Positions 8,334 through 17,637 are shown, numbered from the stretch's first letter. The stretch is 64,000 bases of DNA from Dorea sp. AF36-15AT (GCF_003477705.1 NZ_QUDV01000002.1:265998-329997), one strand, 5' to 3'. Translations and numbers: made by a program. Notes: generated by a model from the sequence alone, not told the origin.

Positions 8334-9032
8334 ATGTTTTTAGAGATCAAAGGAATTACAAAGCATTTTGGTGATGGAGAAAGTCGTGTAAATGTGCTGA
8401 AAGGCATTGATGTGAGTATGGAAAAAGGAGAGATATGCGTGCTTCTGGGACCGTCAGGATCGGGTAAGTCTACGCTGTTGAATATCCTGGGGGGTATTGA
8501 TCAGGCAGATGACGGATACATTGCTATCGATGGGGAACGGACGGGTGATATGTCAGAGAAAGAACTGACTTTATATCGGAGAAAGCATTTGGGATATGTG
8601 TTTCAGATGTATAATCTGATCCCGAATCTGAGTATCCGGGAAAATATAGAAGTTGGTGCATACTTAAGTGACAATCCGCTGGATGTCGATGATCTGATGA
8701 AGACGCTTGGATTGTATGAACACCGGAATAAATTACCGAATCAGCTATCAGGAGGACAGCAGCAGCGTACCGCAATTGGAAGAGCAATTGTGAAAAATCC
8801 GGATATTCTGTTGTGTGATGAGCCTACAGGTGCGCTGGATTACCATACATCCAAGGAAATATTACAGCTGATCGAAGATGTGAATAAGAAATACGGTAAT
8901 ACGGTCGTGATGGTTACCCATAATGGGGAAATTGAGCATATGGCTGACCGGGTTGTAAAACTTCGTGATGGAGTGATCCGCAAGAATTATATGAATGAGC
9001 ACAAGATACCTGCAATGGATCTGGAATGGTAG
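8334..9032 (+). CDS. ABC transporter ATP-binding protein (MacB/LolD type)
   Basis: The 232-residue ATPase of an FtsX-type ABC exporter. Walker A is LLGPSGSGKSTLLN, the Q-loop is VFQMYNLIP, the signature is NQLSGGQQQRTAIGRA, Walker B is ILLCDEPTGALD and the H-loop is VMVTHN. The gene is 10 bases before the permease gene, and both form one operon. Such pairs act on antimicrobial peptides, lipids or cell-wall processes. The cargo is unknown here. Expression may be set by the palindrome at 8301-8314. Confidence 0.94.
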   Translation: MFLEIKGITKHFGDGESRVNVLKGIDVSMEKGEICVLLGPSGSGKSTLLNILGGIDQADDGYIAIDGERTGDMSEKELTLYRRKHLGYVFQMYNLIPNLSIRENIEVGAYLSDNPLDVDDLMKTLGLYEHRNKLPNQLSGGQQQRTAIGRAIVKNPDILLCDEPTGALDYHTSKEILQLIEDVNKKYGNTVVMVTHNGEIEHMADRVVKLRDGVIRKNYMNEHKIPAMDLEW

Positions 9033-9042
9033 GTGGTGAGCG

Positions 9043-11373
9043 ATGAAGAATCCACTGAATAAAAGGCTTCCGCGAGAACTGAAAAGCGAATTTGGTAAAT
9101 ATCTTGTACTGTTTATTTTTCTGGCAGGGATGATCGCGCTGGTGTCCGGGTTTCTGGTGGCCGATGGAAGTATGCTTAAGGCATATGAACAGAGCTTTGA
9201 AAAGTATAATATCGAAGATGGTAATTTTGAACTGGATGAAGAAGCGTCAGATGGTACGCTGCAGAAAATCGAACAGGATGGCGTAACTGTATATCCGAAT
9301 TATTATATTGAAGAAGAGACGAAAGATGTAGACAGTACGATTCGAATCTTCAAACCTCGTACAGATGTTGATAAGGTTTGTCTGATGCAGGGAAAGATGC
9401 CGGAGAAGGCAGATGAGATCGCAATTGACCGTATGTATGCAGATAATAATGAATTGAAGGTTGGAGATGATCTGAAAGTCGGTAAGCAGTCATTAAAAAT
9501 CACCGGACTTGTAGCCTTGTCTGACTACAGCGCTTTGTTTTCCAATACATCGGATATGATGTTTGATGCAACCAAATTCGGGGTAGCAATTATGACAGAA
9601 GATGGCTTTGCTACATTAGACGACACACATATTCACTATAGTTATGCCTGGAAATATAATGATCCACCGAAAAATGATACAGAAGCCAAGACAATGGGAG
9701 AAGATTTTCTGAAAAAACTGGCAAAAAGAGGAACGATTGTGAATTATATTCCGGAATTCGTCAATCAGGCAATTATATTTACGGGTGACGATATGGGAGG
9801 AGACAGTGCGATGTTTACTGCTTTTCTGTATATCGTAGTAGCAATTATTGCATTCGTATTTGCGATTACTACCAGTAATACGATATCCAAAGAAGCGACT
9901 GTTATCGGTACACTTCGGGCATCCGGATATACAAAACGAGAACTGATCCGGCATTATATGACGATGCCGGTGATCGTGATGTTAGCTGCGGCAGTAGTCG
10001 GAAATATACTGGGCTATACTGTACTGAAAGGTTATATGGCTGCCATGTATTACGGCAGTTACAGTCTGCCGACCTATGTGACTATATGGAGTGCAGATGC
10101 GTTTATCAAAACAACATTGGTTCCGATCCTGATCCTGATGTTGATCAACTACGTGACCTTGCGCAGCAAGCTGTCGATGTCACCGCTCAAATTTATGCGG
10201 AGAGATCTCAGCAGACGAAAAAAGAAAAAGATCGTACATCTGAGCAGTCGGATTCATTTTGTTACAAGATTCCGGTTCAGAATCATTTTCCAGAATGTAC
10301 CGAACTATATTACGATATTTGTCGGTGTATTTTTTGCCAATCTGATCCTGTTATTCGGCTTGATGTTCAGTCCGCTCTTAGCTCACTTTGAACAGGATAT
10401 AACACATAGCATGCTATGTAAATATCAGTATGTGCTTCAGGATATGGATAGTGAAGAATTCTCAGATGCACCGGATGGCACGATGACCAATGTGTTATAT
10501 AAATTTTATACAGATTCACTGTTGGCTACGTCCACAAAAGGTGCAGAAAAATACAGCATAAATACATTAAAGACACAGGAAGGCAAGCTGAAAAGCGAAG
10601 ATGTTATGGTATATGGAGTCAGCCCGGGCAGTGCGTATGTGGACATTGAATTCCAGAATCCGGATGATATTTATATATCCAATGCATTTGCGGAAAAACA
10701 CAATATACATGTGGGTGACAGTGTTACACTGGATGAGCCGTATGATGATAACGATTATACATTTAAGATAGCGGGAATTTATACATATCCGGCATCCATT
10801 GCAGTCTTTATGGAACAGGATCAGTATAATAAAGTATTCAATAAACAGGAAGGATACTTTAACGGATATTTCGCTGATAAGAAGATTACGGATATCAGTG
10901 ATGAAATGATATCGACGGTCATGACCAAAGACGATCTGGATAAGACATGCAGACAGCTGGAAGTATCTATGGGAAATATGATGGTATTATTCCAGGGATT
11001 TGGTGTAATCATGTTTGTACTTATCATTTACCTGTTGTCCAAGATCATTATCGAAAAGAATGCCCAGTCCATATCCATGGCAAAGATCCTGGGATATACG
11101 AATCATGAAATTAACCGTTTGTATATCACAGCAACGACCATTGTAGTAGTATTGTCGTTGATCCTTACAATTCCGTTGGCAAATATTACGATTGAGGAGA
11201 TATGTAAAGCTGCATTTGCTCAGTTTTCCGGATGGCTGCCATATTATGTACCAGAGATTACCTTTGTGAAAATGTTTGCGGCAGGAGTGATAGCTTATGC
11301 ACTGGTAGCGTTTTTTCAGATACGGAAGGTGAAACGGATCCCGATGACAGATGCATTGAAAAATGTAGAATAG
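9043..11373 (+). CDS. FtsX-like ABC transporter permease
   Basis: The 776-residue membrane partner of the ATPase before it. It has one N-terminal membrane helix (about 17-39), an extracytoplasmic domain of about 210 residues, a first FtsX block (about 258-380) with the coupling sequence TLRASGYTKRELIRHY, a second large external domain and a C-terminal FtsX block with AKILGYTNHEINRLY. The two-FtsX layout is typical of mechanotransmission-type exporters. The start is ATG 9043 with GGTGG just upstream. The terminator at 11380 ends the operon. Confidence 0.92.
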   Translation: MKNPLNKRLPRELKSEFGKYLVLFIFLAGMIALVSGFLVADGSMLKAYEQSFEKYNIEDGNFELDEEASDGTLQKIEQDGVTVYPNYYIEEETKDVDSTIRIFKPRTDVDKVCLMQGKMPEKADEIAIDRMYADNNELKVGDDLKVGKQSLKITGLVALSDYSALFSNTSDMMFDATKFGVAIMTEDGFATLDDTHIHYSYAWKYNDPPKNDTEAKTMGEDFLKKLAKRGTIVNYIPEFVNQAIIFTGDDMGGDSAMFTAFLYIVVAIIAFVFAITTSNTISKEATVIGTLRASGYTKRELIRHYMTMPVIVMLAAAVVGNILGYTVLKGYMAAMYYGSYSLPTYVTIWSADAFIKTTLVPILILMLINYVTLRSKLSMSPLKFMRRDLSRRKKKKIVHLSSRIHFVTRFRFRIIFQNVPNYITIFVGVFFANLILLFGLMFSPLLAHFEQDITHSMLCKYQYVLQDMDSEEFSDAPDGTMTNVLYKFYTDSLLATSTKGAEKYSINTLKTQEGKLKSEDVMVYGVSPGSAYVDIEFQNPDDIYISNAFAEKHNIHVGDSVTLDEPYDDNDYTFKIAGIYTYPASIAVFMEQDQYNKVFNKQEGYFNGYFADKKITDISDEMISTVMTKDDLDKTCRQLEVSMGNMMVLFQGFGVIMFVLIIYLLSKIIIEKNAQSISMAKILGYTNHEINRLYITATTIVVVLSLILTIPLANITIEEICKAAFAQFSGWLPYYVPEITFVKMFAAGVIAYALVAFFQIRKVKRIPMTDALKNVE

Positions 11374-11379
11374 ACACAG

Positions 11380-11408
11380 AAGAGTGCTTCGAAAGGTGCA
11401 CTCTTTTT
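11380..11408 (+). terminator. Intrinsic terminator after the ABC operon
   Basis: The stem AAGAGTGC / GCACTCTT has a 10-nt loop and is followed by T3 after the stem. Confidence 0.75.
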
Positions 11409-11519
11409 AACTGCTGTTTTATGGGGATTCGCGCTTTTATTCCACATGAAACTGTGCTAACATTAAGTAAGTGTATGAACAGGGGGATAACAGCAGATAT
11501 AAGAAAAGAGGGAGTAATC

Positions 11520-12023
11520 ATGAGGGAGCAATTGACAAAAAGTGATGTAGAAAAGATACAGGAAGAGATCGAATATCGGAAGCTTGTGGTCAGAAAGAAT
11601 GCGATCGAGGCGGTCAAAGAAGCCAGAGCGCACGGTGATCTGAGCGAGAATTTTGAATATCATGCGGCAAAAAAAGATAAAAATCAGAATGAGAGCCGTA
11701 TCCGTTATCTGGAGCGTATGCTGAAGACTGCGGAAGTAATCGATGATTCATCTGCGGATAATGAAGTGGGTATCAACAATACGGTAACTCTTTACTGTGA
11801 GGATGACGATGAGACGGAAGTATATAAGCTGGTAACCTCGGTTAGGGGGAGTTCACTGAATGGACGCATCAGCATTGAATCACCGATGGGAAAGGCACTG
11901 CTTGGACACAAAGAAGGTGACAGGGTGTATATCGAAGTACAGCCGGGAGCCGGATATTATGTAGTGATCAAAAAGATAGATAAAACAGGAGAAAGCGAAG
12001 AAGATACGATTCGTAAATTCTAG
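11520..12023 (+). CDS. greA: GreA/GreB-family transcription elongation factor
   Basis: A 167-residue factor that helps stalled RNA polymerase by stimulating transcript cleavage in the secondary channel. The N-terminal coiled-coil carries the acidic tip GDLSENFEYHAAK, matching the GDLSENAEY tip of the family. The C-terminal FKBP-like domain contains SPMGKALLGHKEGD. I use ATG 11520, which has GAGGGAG upstream. The open frame reaches back to 11232, into the permease gene, and that extension is not coding. N-terminal sequence is less canonical than housekeeping GreA, so it could be a paralogue. Confidence 0.88.
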   Translation: MREQLTKSDVEKIQEEIEYRKLVVRKNAIEAVKEARAHGDLSENFEYHAAKKDKNQNESRIRYLERMLKTAEVIDDSSADNEVGINNTVTLYCEDDDETEVYKLVTSVRGSSLNGRISIESPMGKALLGHKEGDRVYIEVQPGAGYYVVIKKIDKTGESEEDTIRKF

Positions 12024-12060
12024 GATATAAAGAATAAGATAAAGGAGAAAATAAGACACT

Positions 12061-12798
12061 ATGGATCAGAAATTATATGATCAGGTAGAACCAAAGGCAG
12101 AGTTCCTGATACAGGCATTACCGTATATCCGGGATTTCAGTGACAAAATTGTGGTAATCGAGTATGGCTGCCGTAAGTATTTAAGCCCGATTGATGAGCA
12201 GACACTGATGAAAGATATTGCACTGCTCAAGACGGTTGGCATGCGGCCGGTTGTAGTACATGATACGCCGATGGGAGCGGACAAGTTTCGTGAGAATAAA
12301 AGGATTGCCAAGCTGATTGAGCTGTGCGGTGTGAAAGCCATCGGTATCTGCGGCATGGATCTGGATACGCTGCATATGGCATTAGATAATGATTTTATCC
12401 CGGTTATCGTACCGAATGACATTGATAATGAATATGAATTGATTGATCCGAAAGATGCATCATTAGAAGTAGCAGTCGGCTTAAAGGCGGACAAGTTAGT
12501 CTATCTGTCATCCCACAGAGGTATCTGGAAGGATGTAGAACGCACTAAGGTGTATCCGAGACTTACCGTAGATGAAGTCCATCAGCTGCTGGATGAGGGA
12601 AAAGTGACAGAAGGTGTGATAAGCAGAGTAGAACGTGGATTCCGTGCAGTCGAACAGGGGGTAAACCGTGTACATCTGGTAGATGGACGTATACCACACG
12701 CACTGATTCTGGAATTTTTCAGCAAAGCAGGTGTCGGAACCATCATTATCAAAGAAAAAGATATTCTGTATCCGCATGAGTTAGAATTGGATGAATAA
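12061..12798 (+). CDS. Divergent acetylglutamate-kinase-like protein (amino acid kinase fold)
   Basis: A 245-residue protein that aligns by eye with ArgB: IRDFSDKIVVIEYG resembles the ArgB start, followed by LMKDIALLKTVGMRPVVVHD, DKLVYLSSHRGIW and a C-terminal segment RVHLVDGRIPHALILEFF like the ArgB VHIIDGR..HALLLE motif. Key positions are changed. The catalytic-lysine motif K-Y-G-G reads E-Y-G-C, and the glycine-rich H-G-G-G-P loop reads H-D-T-P-M-G. The protein is also shorter than usual ArgB (near 290). It may be a non-catalytic regulator or an enzyme with another substrate. No arg genes are nearby. It follows greA by 37 bases. Confidence 0.7.
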   Translation: MDQKLYDQVEPKAEFLIQALPYIRDFSDKIVVIEYGCRKYLSPIDEQTLMKDIALLKTVGMRPVVVHDTPMGADKFRENKRIAKLIELCGVKAIGICGMDLDTLHMALDNDFIPVIVPNDIDNEYELIDPKDASLEVAVGLKADKLVYLSSHRGIWKDVERTKVYPRLTVDEVHQLLDEGKVTEGVISRVERGFRAVEQGVNRVHLVDGRIPHALILEFFSKAGVGTIIIKEKDILYPHELELDE

Positions 12799-12809
12799 GG
12801 AAAGATCTC

Positions 12810-12838
12810 TTGAATTATTGCACATATACAAGTATAAT
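12810..12838 (+). promoter_or_regulatory. Sigma-A promoter before yitT
   Basis: TTGAAT, a 17-bp spacer and a consensus TATAAT. Transcription should start near 12845. A terminator hairpin lies 20 bases further on, so the transcript is either a short RNA or an attenuated leader. Confidence 0.7.
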
Positions 12839-12865
12839 AGCACTGTATTAGGCGATGCCTTGATC

Positions 12866-12904
12866 CACGTCTGTTAGGGAAAATTCTCTGACAGGCGTGT
12901 TTTT
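12866..12904 (+). terminator. Intrinsic terminator or attenuator upstream of yitT
   Basis: Arms 12866-12877 and 12888-12899 pair over 12 bp with two G-U pairs and a 10-nt loop, then T5. It lies between the promoter at 12810 and the yitT start at 12945. It may also end transcripts from the greA/ArgB-like genes. Confidence 0.75.
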
Positions 12905-12944
12905 GTTGTATAGCATTTTTTAACAAAAATATTCGGAGGTTTTT

Positions 12945-13835
12945 ATGGAAAACATATATTTAAAACGGATAAGTACGGTTGCGACGGTGATTTTTGGAAA
13001 TGTATTATATGCACTTGTGGTCAGGCTGTTTTTGCTGCCGGGCAATCTGATGACAGGAGGCACGACTGGTATCGGTCTGGTGGTGAACCATTTTACAGGA
13101 TTGTCCATTTCCGGATTTGTACTGGTGTTCAATATTATAATGCTATTAGTCGGAGTAGCATTTCTTGGTAAAAAGTTTGCACTGACTACGGTGATAAGTT
13201 CTTTTACGTATCCAATCGCATTGGAAGCAGCCAACCGAATTTTCGGGAATTATGTGATTACGGAGAATGCCATGCTGAATACAATTTTTGCCGGACTTGG
13301 TGTCGGTATAGGACTTGGCGTGGTTATTCGTACAGGTGCATCTACAGGAGGTATGGACATTCCGCCGCTGGTATTGCATAAGTATTTCAGGATTCCGGTA
13401 TCTGTGAGCCTGAATGCATTTGATATGCTGATACTGGTCATGCAGGTAATCTATAATCCGCCGGAAAGAGTACTATATGGGATCCTTCTTGTACTTGTGT
13501 ATACGACCGTGCTGGATAAAGTGCTGATGATGGGAAGTACGAAGACGGAGGTTAAGATCATCAGCAGTCAGGTGGAAGAGATACGACAGGCGATACTGGC
13601 TCAGGTGGACCGGGGTGTGACGATGCTTTATGGTGAAGGCGGATACCGTCAGGAACGAACTCAGATCGTGCTGAGTATTGTATCGAATCGTGAACTTCCA
13701 CAGGTAGAGAAGCTGATCAGACAGATCGATCCGGAGGCATTTATGATTGTTAGCAGGGTTACAGAAGTGCGCGGACGAGGCTTTTCATTGAGTAAACATT
13801 ACGGAGAAGAACAGAAAAATGGCGATGCTCTATAA
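12945..13835 (+). CDS. YitT family membrane protein (DUF2179)
   Basis: A 296-residue protein with about five N-terminal membrane helices, including the family sequence LLPGNLMTGGTTGIGLVVNH and GIGLGVVIRTGASTGGMDI. The C-terminal cytoplasmic DUF2179 domain contains GVTMLYGEGGYRQERTQIVLSIVSNRELPQV and MIVSRVTEVRGRGF. The function of the family is not established. Transport has been suggested. The start has CGGAGG eight bases upstream. It has its own promoter, with an attenuator-like hairpin between promoter and gene. Confidence 0.9.
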   Translation: MENIYLKRISTVATVIFGNVLYALVVRLFLLPGNLMTGGTTGIGLVVNHFTGLSISGFVLVFNIIMLLVGVAFLGKKFALTTVISSFTYPIALEAANRIFGNYVITENAMLNTIFAGLGVGIGLGVVIRTGASTGGMDIPPLVLHKYFRIPVSVSLNAFDMLILVMQVIYNPPERVLYGILLVLVYTTVLDKVLMMGSTKTEVKIISSQVEEIRQAILAQVDRGVTMLYGEGGYRQERTQIVLSIVSNRELPQVEKLIRQIDPEAFMIVSRVTEVRGRGFSLSKHYGEEQKNGDAL

Positions 13836-13948
13836 GCAGTGATTATAAATAGCTCCAAGGATAAATAAACAGTCAGCTACTGGAAATGACAGCCATAGTT
13901 CTATATAATGATACTGTATCTAATTGTTCAGTAAAAGGAGAAGGATTC

Positions 13949-14662
13949 ATGGAAATGTTGTCAATTGAGAAGGAACTGAAGGAAAATGCATATCCTGGAA
14001 GAGGAATTATCATTGGAAAGAGTGCTGATGGCACAAAAGCGGTAACAGCTTACTTTATTATGGGAAGAAGCGAGAACAGCCGTAACCGTATTTTTGTAGA
14101 AGACGGAGAAGGCATCCGCACACAGGCATTTGACGAGTCCAAGCTGACAGATCCAAGCCTGATTATCTATGCGCCGGTACGTGTGCTTGGCAATAAGACG
14201 ATCGTGACAAATGGAGATCAGACAGATACGATCTACGAGGGCATGGACAAGCAGCTGACTTTTGAACAGTCACTGAGAAGCAGAGAATTTGAGCCGGACG
14301 GACCGAATTACACACCTCGTATTTCCGGAGTTATGCACGTTGAGAATGGAAGATATAACTACGCAATGTCTATCCTCAAGAGTAATAACGGTGATCCGTC
14401 AAGCTGTAACCGTTATACATTTGCATATGAGAATGCAAAAGCGGGAGAAGGACATTTTATCCATACTTATATGCATGATGGTAATCCGTTGCCAAGCTTT
14501 GAGGGAGAGCCGAAGCTTGTGGCAATCCCGGATGATATGAATGCATTCACAGATCTGTTATGGAACAGTCTGAATGAGGATAATAAAGTATCTCTGTTTG
14601 TGCGTTATATTGATATTGCAACAGGTAACTATGAGTCAAAGATTGTAAATAAAAATAAATAA
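13949..14662 (+). CDS. IMP cyclohydrolase (stand-alone, PurO-like family)
   Basis: A 237-residue enzyme for the last step of purine synthesis, closing FAICAR to IMP. The sequence fits the IMP_cyclohyd family (pattern [34 protein letters not shown]). The next gene supplies the formyltransferase step, which is fused to this activity in most bacteria as PurH. I use ATG 13949 with AAAGGAGAAGG upstream. The open frame from 13886 has no such site. A TATAAT at 13904-13909 with a weak TGGAAA 17 bases before it may be the promoter of both genes. Confidence 0.87.
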   Translation: MEMLSIEKELKENAYPGRGIIIGKSADGTKAVTAYFIMGRSENSRNRIFVEDGEGIRTQAFDESKLTDPSLIIYAPVRVLGNKTIVTNGDQTDTIYEGMDKQLTFEQSLRSREFEPDGPNYTPRISGVMHVENGRYNYAMSILKSNNGDPSSCNRYTFAYENAKAGEGHFIHTYMHDGNPLPSFEGEPKLVAIPDDMNAFTDLLWNSLNEDNKVSLFVRYIDIATGNYESKIVNKNK

Positions 14663-14675
14663 GGAGCGGATAAGG

Positions 14676-15854
14676 ATGAAAGAGTTAGAACTGAAATACG
14701 GATGTAACCCGAATCAGAAACCATCAAGAATCTATATGGCAGACGGAAGCGAACTCCCGATCAAGGTGCTGTGTGGACGTCCTGGATATATCAATTTTCT
14801 GGATGCATTTAATGGATGGCAGCTTGTAAAAGAGCTGAAGAAAGCAACCGGACTTCCGGCAGCTACATCTTTCAAGCATGTATCGCCGGCAGGTGCTGCA
14901 GTGGGACTTCCGCTTTCTGAGACACTGGCGAAGATCTACTGGGTAGATGACCTTGGTGAGCTGTCGCCGCTTGCCAGTGCATATGCAAGAGCCAGAGGTG
15001 CCGACCGTATGTCTTCCTTCGGTGATTTTATTTCTCTGTCAGATGTCTGTGATGTAGATACAGCCAGACTGATCAAGAGAGAGGTTTCGGACGGTGTGAT
15101 CGCACCGGGATATGAGCCGGAGGCACTTGAGATTCTGAAACAGAAAAAGAACGGCAATTACAATGTGATCCAGATCGATCCGGATTATGTACCGGCTGCA
15201 CTGGAACACAAGGATGTATTTGGTATTACATTTGAACAGGGAAGAAATGAGCTGAATATTGACGAGCATTTCTTCGATGAGATCGTAACAGAGAATAAAG
15301 AGATGACTGAGCAGGCTAAGATTGATCTTGCGATTTCGATGATCACACTGAAGTATACACAGTCCAACTCTGTATGCTATGTGAAAGATGGACAGGCAAT
15401 CGGTATCGGTGCCGGACAGCAGTCACGTATCCACTGTACACGACTGGCTGGTCAGAAGGCTGATAACTGGTGGCTGAGACAGTGCCCGAAGGTGCTGAAT
15501 CTTCCATTTAAGGAAGGTATCCGCCGTGCAGACAGAGATAATGCGATCGATCTGTACATTGGCGACGAATACATGGATGTGCTGAACGATGAAGCATGGC
15601 CGAACACATTTTCAGAGAAGCCGGAAGTATTTACCAGGGAAGAGAAACGCGCATGGTTAGACAAGCTGACAGATGTAGCACTTGGATCTGATGCATTCTT
15701 TCCATTTGGCGATAACATCGAGCGTGCACATAAGAGTGGCGTAAAATATATCGCTCAGCCGGGCGGATCTGTCAGAGATGACAATGTAATCGAGACCTGT
15801 AACAAATACGACATGGTTATGGCATTTACAGGCATCCGTCTGTTCCATCACTAA
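14676..15854 (+). CDS. AICAR formyltransferase (split PurH)
   Basis: A 392-residue phosphoribosylaminoimidazolecarboxamide formyltransferase, which transfers a formyl group from 10-formyl-THF to AICAR. The start [21 protein letters not shown] is typical of the Clostridia form. The core has [15 protein letters not shown], with the Lys-His pair needed for catalysis, and the C-terminal [31 protein letters not shown] is the conserved AICARFT block. It lies 13 bases after the IMP cyclohydrolase gene, so the two steps are encoded together as separate proteins. A terminator follows at 15876. Confidence 0.94.
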   Translation: MKELELKYGCNPNQKPSRIYMADGSELPIKVLCGRPGYINFLDAFNGWQLVKELKKATGLPAATSFKHVSPAGAAVGLPLSETLAKIYWVDDLGELSPLASAYARARGADRMSSFGDFISLSDVCDVDTARLIKREVSDGVIAPGYEPEALEILKQKKNGNYNVIQIDPDYVPAALEHKDVFGITFEQGRNELNIDEHFFDEIVTENKEMTEQAKIDLAISMITLKYTQSNSVCYVKDGQAIGIGAGQQSRIHCTRLAGQKADNWWLRQCPKVLNLPFKEGIRRADRDNAIDLYIGDEYMDVLNDEAWPNTFSEKPEVFTREEKRAWLDKLTDVALGSDAFFPFGDNIERAHKSGVKYIAQPGGSVRDDNVIETCNKYDMVMAFTGIRLFHH

Positions 15855-15875
15855 TAAGAAAAATAGAGTATATCC

Positions 15876-15910
15876 GATGCGTGTCATTCAGTTGGCACGC
15901 ATCTTTCTTT
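15876..15910 (+). terminator. Intrinsic terminator after the purine pair
   Basis: Arms GATGCGTGTC and GGCACGCATC pair over 10 bp with one G-U pair and an 8-nt loop, followed by TTTCTTT. Confidence 0.8.
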
Positions 15911-15962
15911 ATGAATAAAAGAATGTTATAATGGGCGAAAAGCTTATAATCGGAGGATGACA

Positions 15963-16598
15963 ATGAGGAAGAAAGAACGGGCGCTGGAAATCATACAGCG
16001 TTTAAAAGAAGAATATCCGGATGCAGACTGCACGCTGGACTATGATCAGGCATGGAAGCTGCTGGTCAGTGTCCGGTTGGCGGCACAATGCACCGATGCC
16101 AGAGTGAATGTTGTGGTAGAAGATCTATATGCTAAGTATCCGACGGTGGATGCGCTGGCAGCAGCGGAGCCGGAAGAGATCGAGGCGATTGTGAAGCCGT
16201 GTGGATTAGGGAAAAGCAAGGCGCGAGACATCAGTGCCTGTATGCGGATCCTGCGTGATGAATATGGCGGTAATGTGCCGGACGATTTTGATAAATTATT
16301 GAAGCTCCCGGGAGTCGGCAGAAAGAGTGCGAACCTGATCATGGGAGATGTGTTTGGCAAACCGGCGATCGTAACGGATACACATTGCATCCGTCTGACG
16401 AACCGAATGGGACTGGTAGATGGTATTAAAGATCCGAAAAAGGTGGAAATGGAATTATGGAAGATTATTCCGCCGGAGGAAGGCAGTGATTTCTGTCACC
16501 GACTTGTAAATCATGGACGGGAGGTCTGTACGGCAAGAACGAAACCACATTGTGACAGATGCTGTCTTGCTGATATATGCAAGAAAGTCGGAGTGTAA
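15963..16598 (+). CDS. nth: Endonuclease III (DNA glycosylase/AP lyase)
   Basis: A base-excision repair enzyme of 211 residues that removes oxidised pyrimidines and nicks AP sites. The helix-hairpin-helix is LPGVGRKSAN with the catalytic Lys. The catalytic Asp is in VTDTHCIRL. A C-terminal Fe-S motif follows, with cysteine spacing C-x7-C-x2-C-x5-C, one residue longer in the first gap than the E. coli enzyme. I chose ATG 15963 because GGAGG sits six bases before it. The ATG at 15957 directly abuts the same site. Confidence 0.94.
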   Translation: MRKKERALEIIQRLKEEYPDADCTLDYDQAWKLLVSVRLAAQCTDARVNVVVEDLYAKYPTVDALAAAEPEEIEAIVKPCGLGKSKARDISACMRILRDEYGGNVPDDFDKLLKLPGVGRKSANLIMGDVFGKPAIVTDTHCIRLTNRMGLVDGIKDPKKVEMELWKIIPPEEGSDFCHRLVNHGREVCTARTKPHCDRCCLADICKKVGV

Positions 16599-16666
16599 CG
16601 CGGTCGAATATAAACGAATATAAAGTTGATAGCTGATGCTAATGATGATAATGGAGTGTGATATAA

Positions 16667-16960
16667 ATGGCAGATATTGCAGGAATGCTGGATGAATTAC
16701 AGCATAAGACAGCGCATAATCCGGAATGGAAGGCAAGATTTCTTGCGTCCAGAGAGGAAGCAGATCCGATTTCCGCATTTTGCAGGATTTGCAGAGAATT
16801 TGGATATGAGATCTATGAGGTGGATCTGATCTGTGCCGGAGAGAACTTTTATGCATCGATGCGCAGAAGCACCAATGGCGGAGGAGAAAATTCGCCCAAA
16901 TTACTAGGTGAGGATGATTTCTATGAACTCTTTTTCGCCGGATTGGAGAATGATAAATGA
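16667..16960 (+). CDS. Small Nif11-like protein of unknown function
   Basis: A 97-residue protein. The first part (NPEWKARFLASREEADPISAFCRICREFGYEI) has the look of the Nif11 helical domain: a short helix, an acidic turn and a second helix ending in a G-[YF] pair. The tail contains RSTNGGGENSPKLLGEDDFYE. Nif11-like leader peptides have a double glycine, but here the tail after it does not look like a cysteine-rich core peptide, and no modification genes are near. It overlaps glpP by 4 bases (ATGA) and so is translated with it. The link to Nif11 is weak and by eye only. Confidence 0.55.
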   Translation: MADIAGMLDELQHKTAHNPEWKARFLASREEADPISAFCRICREFGYEIYEVDLICAGENFYASMRRSTNGGGENSPKLLGEDDFYELFFAGLENDK

Positions 16961-17523
16961 ATCATGCATTTCGAGAAATTATAGAGGACTGCCCTGTGAT
17001 CGCTACTGTGAAGGACATGGAGAGTCTGGAAAAGAGCTTTGAGACGGACAGTCAGATTATATTTATATTATTCGGAGATATCTGTAATATATCCGAGATT
17101 GTAGAGCGCGTCAAAACAGAAGGACGGATTGCTATGGTGCATCTGGATCTGGTCAGTGGATTTGACGGACGGGAGATTGCAGTCGATTTTATCAGGCACA
17201 ACACCAGAGCAGATGGTATTATATCCACCAAGACCGCACAGATCAATCGTGCGAAGGAACTGGGATTGTATGCAGTGCATCGCTTTTTTGTGCTGGATTC
17301 CCGTTCGCTGGAAAATATCAGACGCCAGAGTGCGGCAAGCAAGCCGGACTGCATCGAGATCCTACCTGGGATTATGCCGAAGGTGATTAAAAGAATTGTG
17401 CAGCATCAGCATATTCCGGTAATTGCGGGTGGACTGATTGATGATAAAGAAGATATCATGACAGCACTTAAAGCAGGGGCGACAGCCATATCTACGACGA
17501 GACAGGAGTTGTGGTTTATCTAG
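16957..17523 (+). CDS. glpP: Glycerol-3-phosphate-responsive antiterminator
   Basis: A 188-residue GlpP-family protein with a TIM-barrel-like fold. In Bacillus it binds glycerol 3-phosphate and then the leader RNA of glp genes, letting polymerase pass a terminator. Visible family blocks are DCPVIATVKD, IIFILFGDICNI, VHLDLVSGFDG, ADGIISTKTAQI and IEILPGIMPKVI, and PVIAGGLID near the end. The glycerol operon at 20082-24683 has a terminator in its leader (19935-19986), a fitting target about 2.4 kb downstream. The HipBA unit and two Xre genes lie between them. Confidence 0.92.
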   Translation: MNHAFREIIEDCPVIATVKDMESLEKSFETDSQIIFILFGDICNISEIVERVKTEGRIAMVHLDLVSGFDGREIAVDFIRHNTRADGIISTKTAQINRAKELGLYAVHRFFVLDSRSLENIRRQSAASKPDCIEILPGIMPKVIKRIVQHQHIPVIAGGLIDDKEDIMTALKAGATAISTTRQELWFI

Positions 17524-17525
17524 GC

Positions 17526-17555
17526 TTGACAGAGCCGTACGGCATATATTATATT
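17526..17555 (+). promoter_or_regulatory. Sigma-A promoter of hipBA
   Basis: A consensus TTGACA, an 18-bp spacer and TATATT. The first operator palindrome lies inside the spacer, so bound HipB would block polymerase. Confidence 0.75.
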
Positions 17556-17621
17556 AAAAACAAAAAAATTAGCCGTACGGCAAAGAAAACTAGAACAGAA
17601 ATATAAATTAGCCGTACGGCA
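17533..17621. promoter_or_regulatory. Three identical HipB operator palindromes
   Basis: The 12-mer AGCCGTACGGCA, with palindromic core GCCGTACGGC, occurs at 17533-17544, 17571-17582 and 17610-17621. The centre-to-centre steps are 38 and 39 bp. The first is between -35 and -10, the third is just before the hipB ribosome binding site. This fits cooperative autorepression of a toxin-antitoxin operon. Confidence 0.85.
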
Positions 17622-17637
17622 TAGTTGGAGAAGAAAA

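Noticed and set aside
11232..11519. N-terminal extension of the GreA-like frame
   Set aside because: It overlaps the permease gene and its terminator. A good ribosome site precedes ATG 11520.
12841..12904. Fluoride riboswitch before yitT
   Set aside because: GGCGATG is present, but the matching CGCC pseudoknot partner and the GCTGATG block are missing.
17533..17621. Three short repeats that could look like a mini CRISPR array
   Set aside because: The repeats are 12-bp palindromes within a promoter with no cas genes. The position before hipB fits operators.
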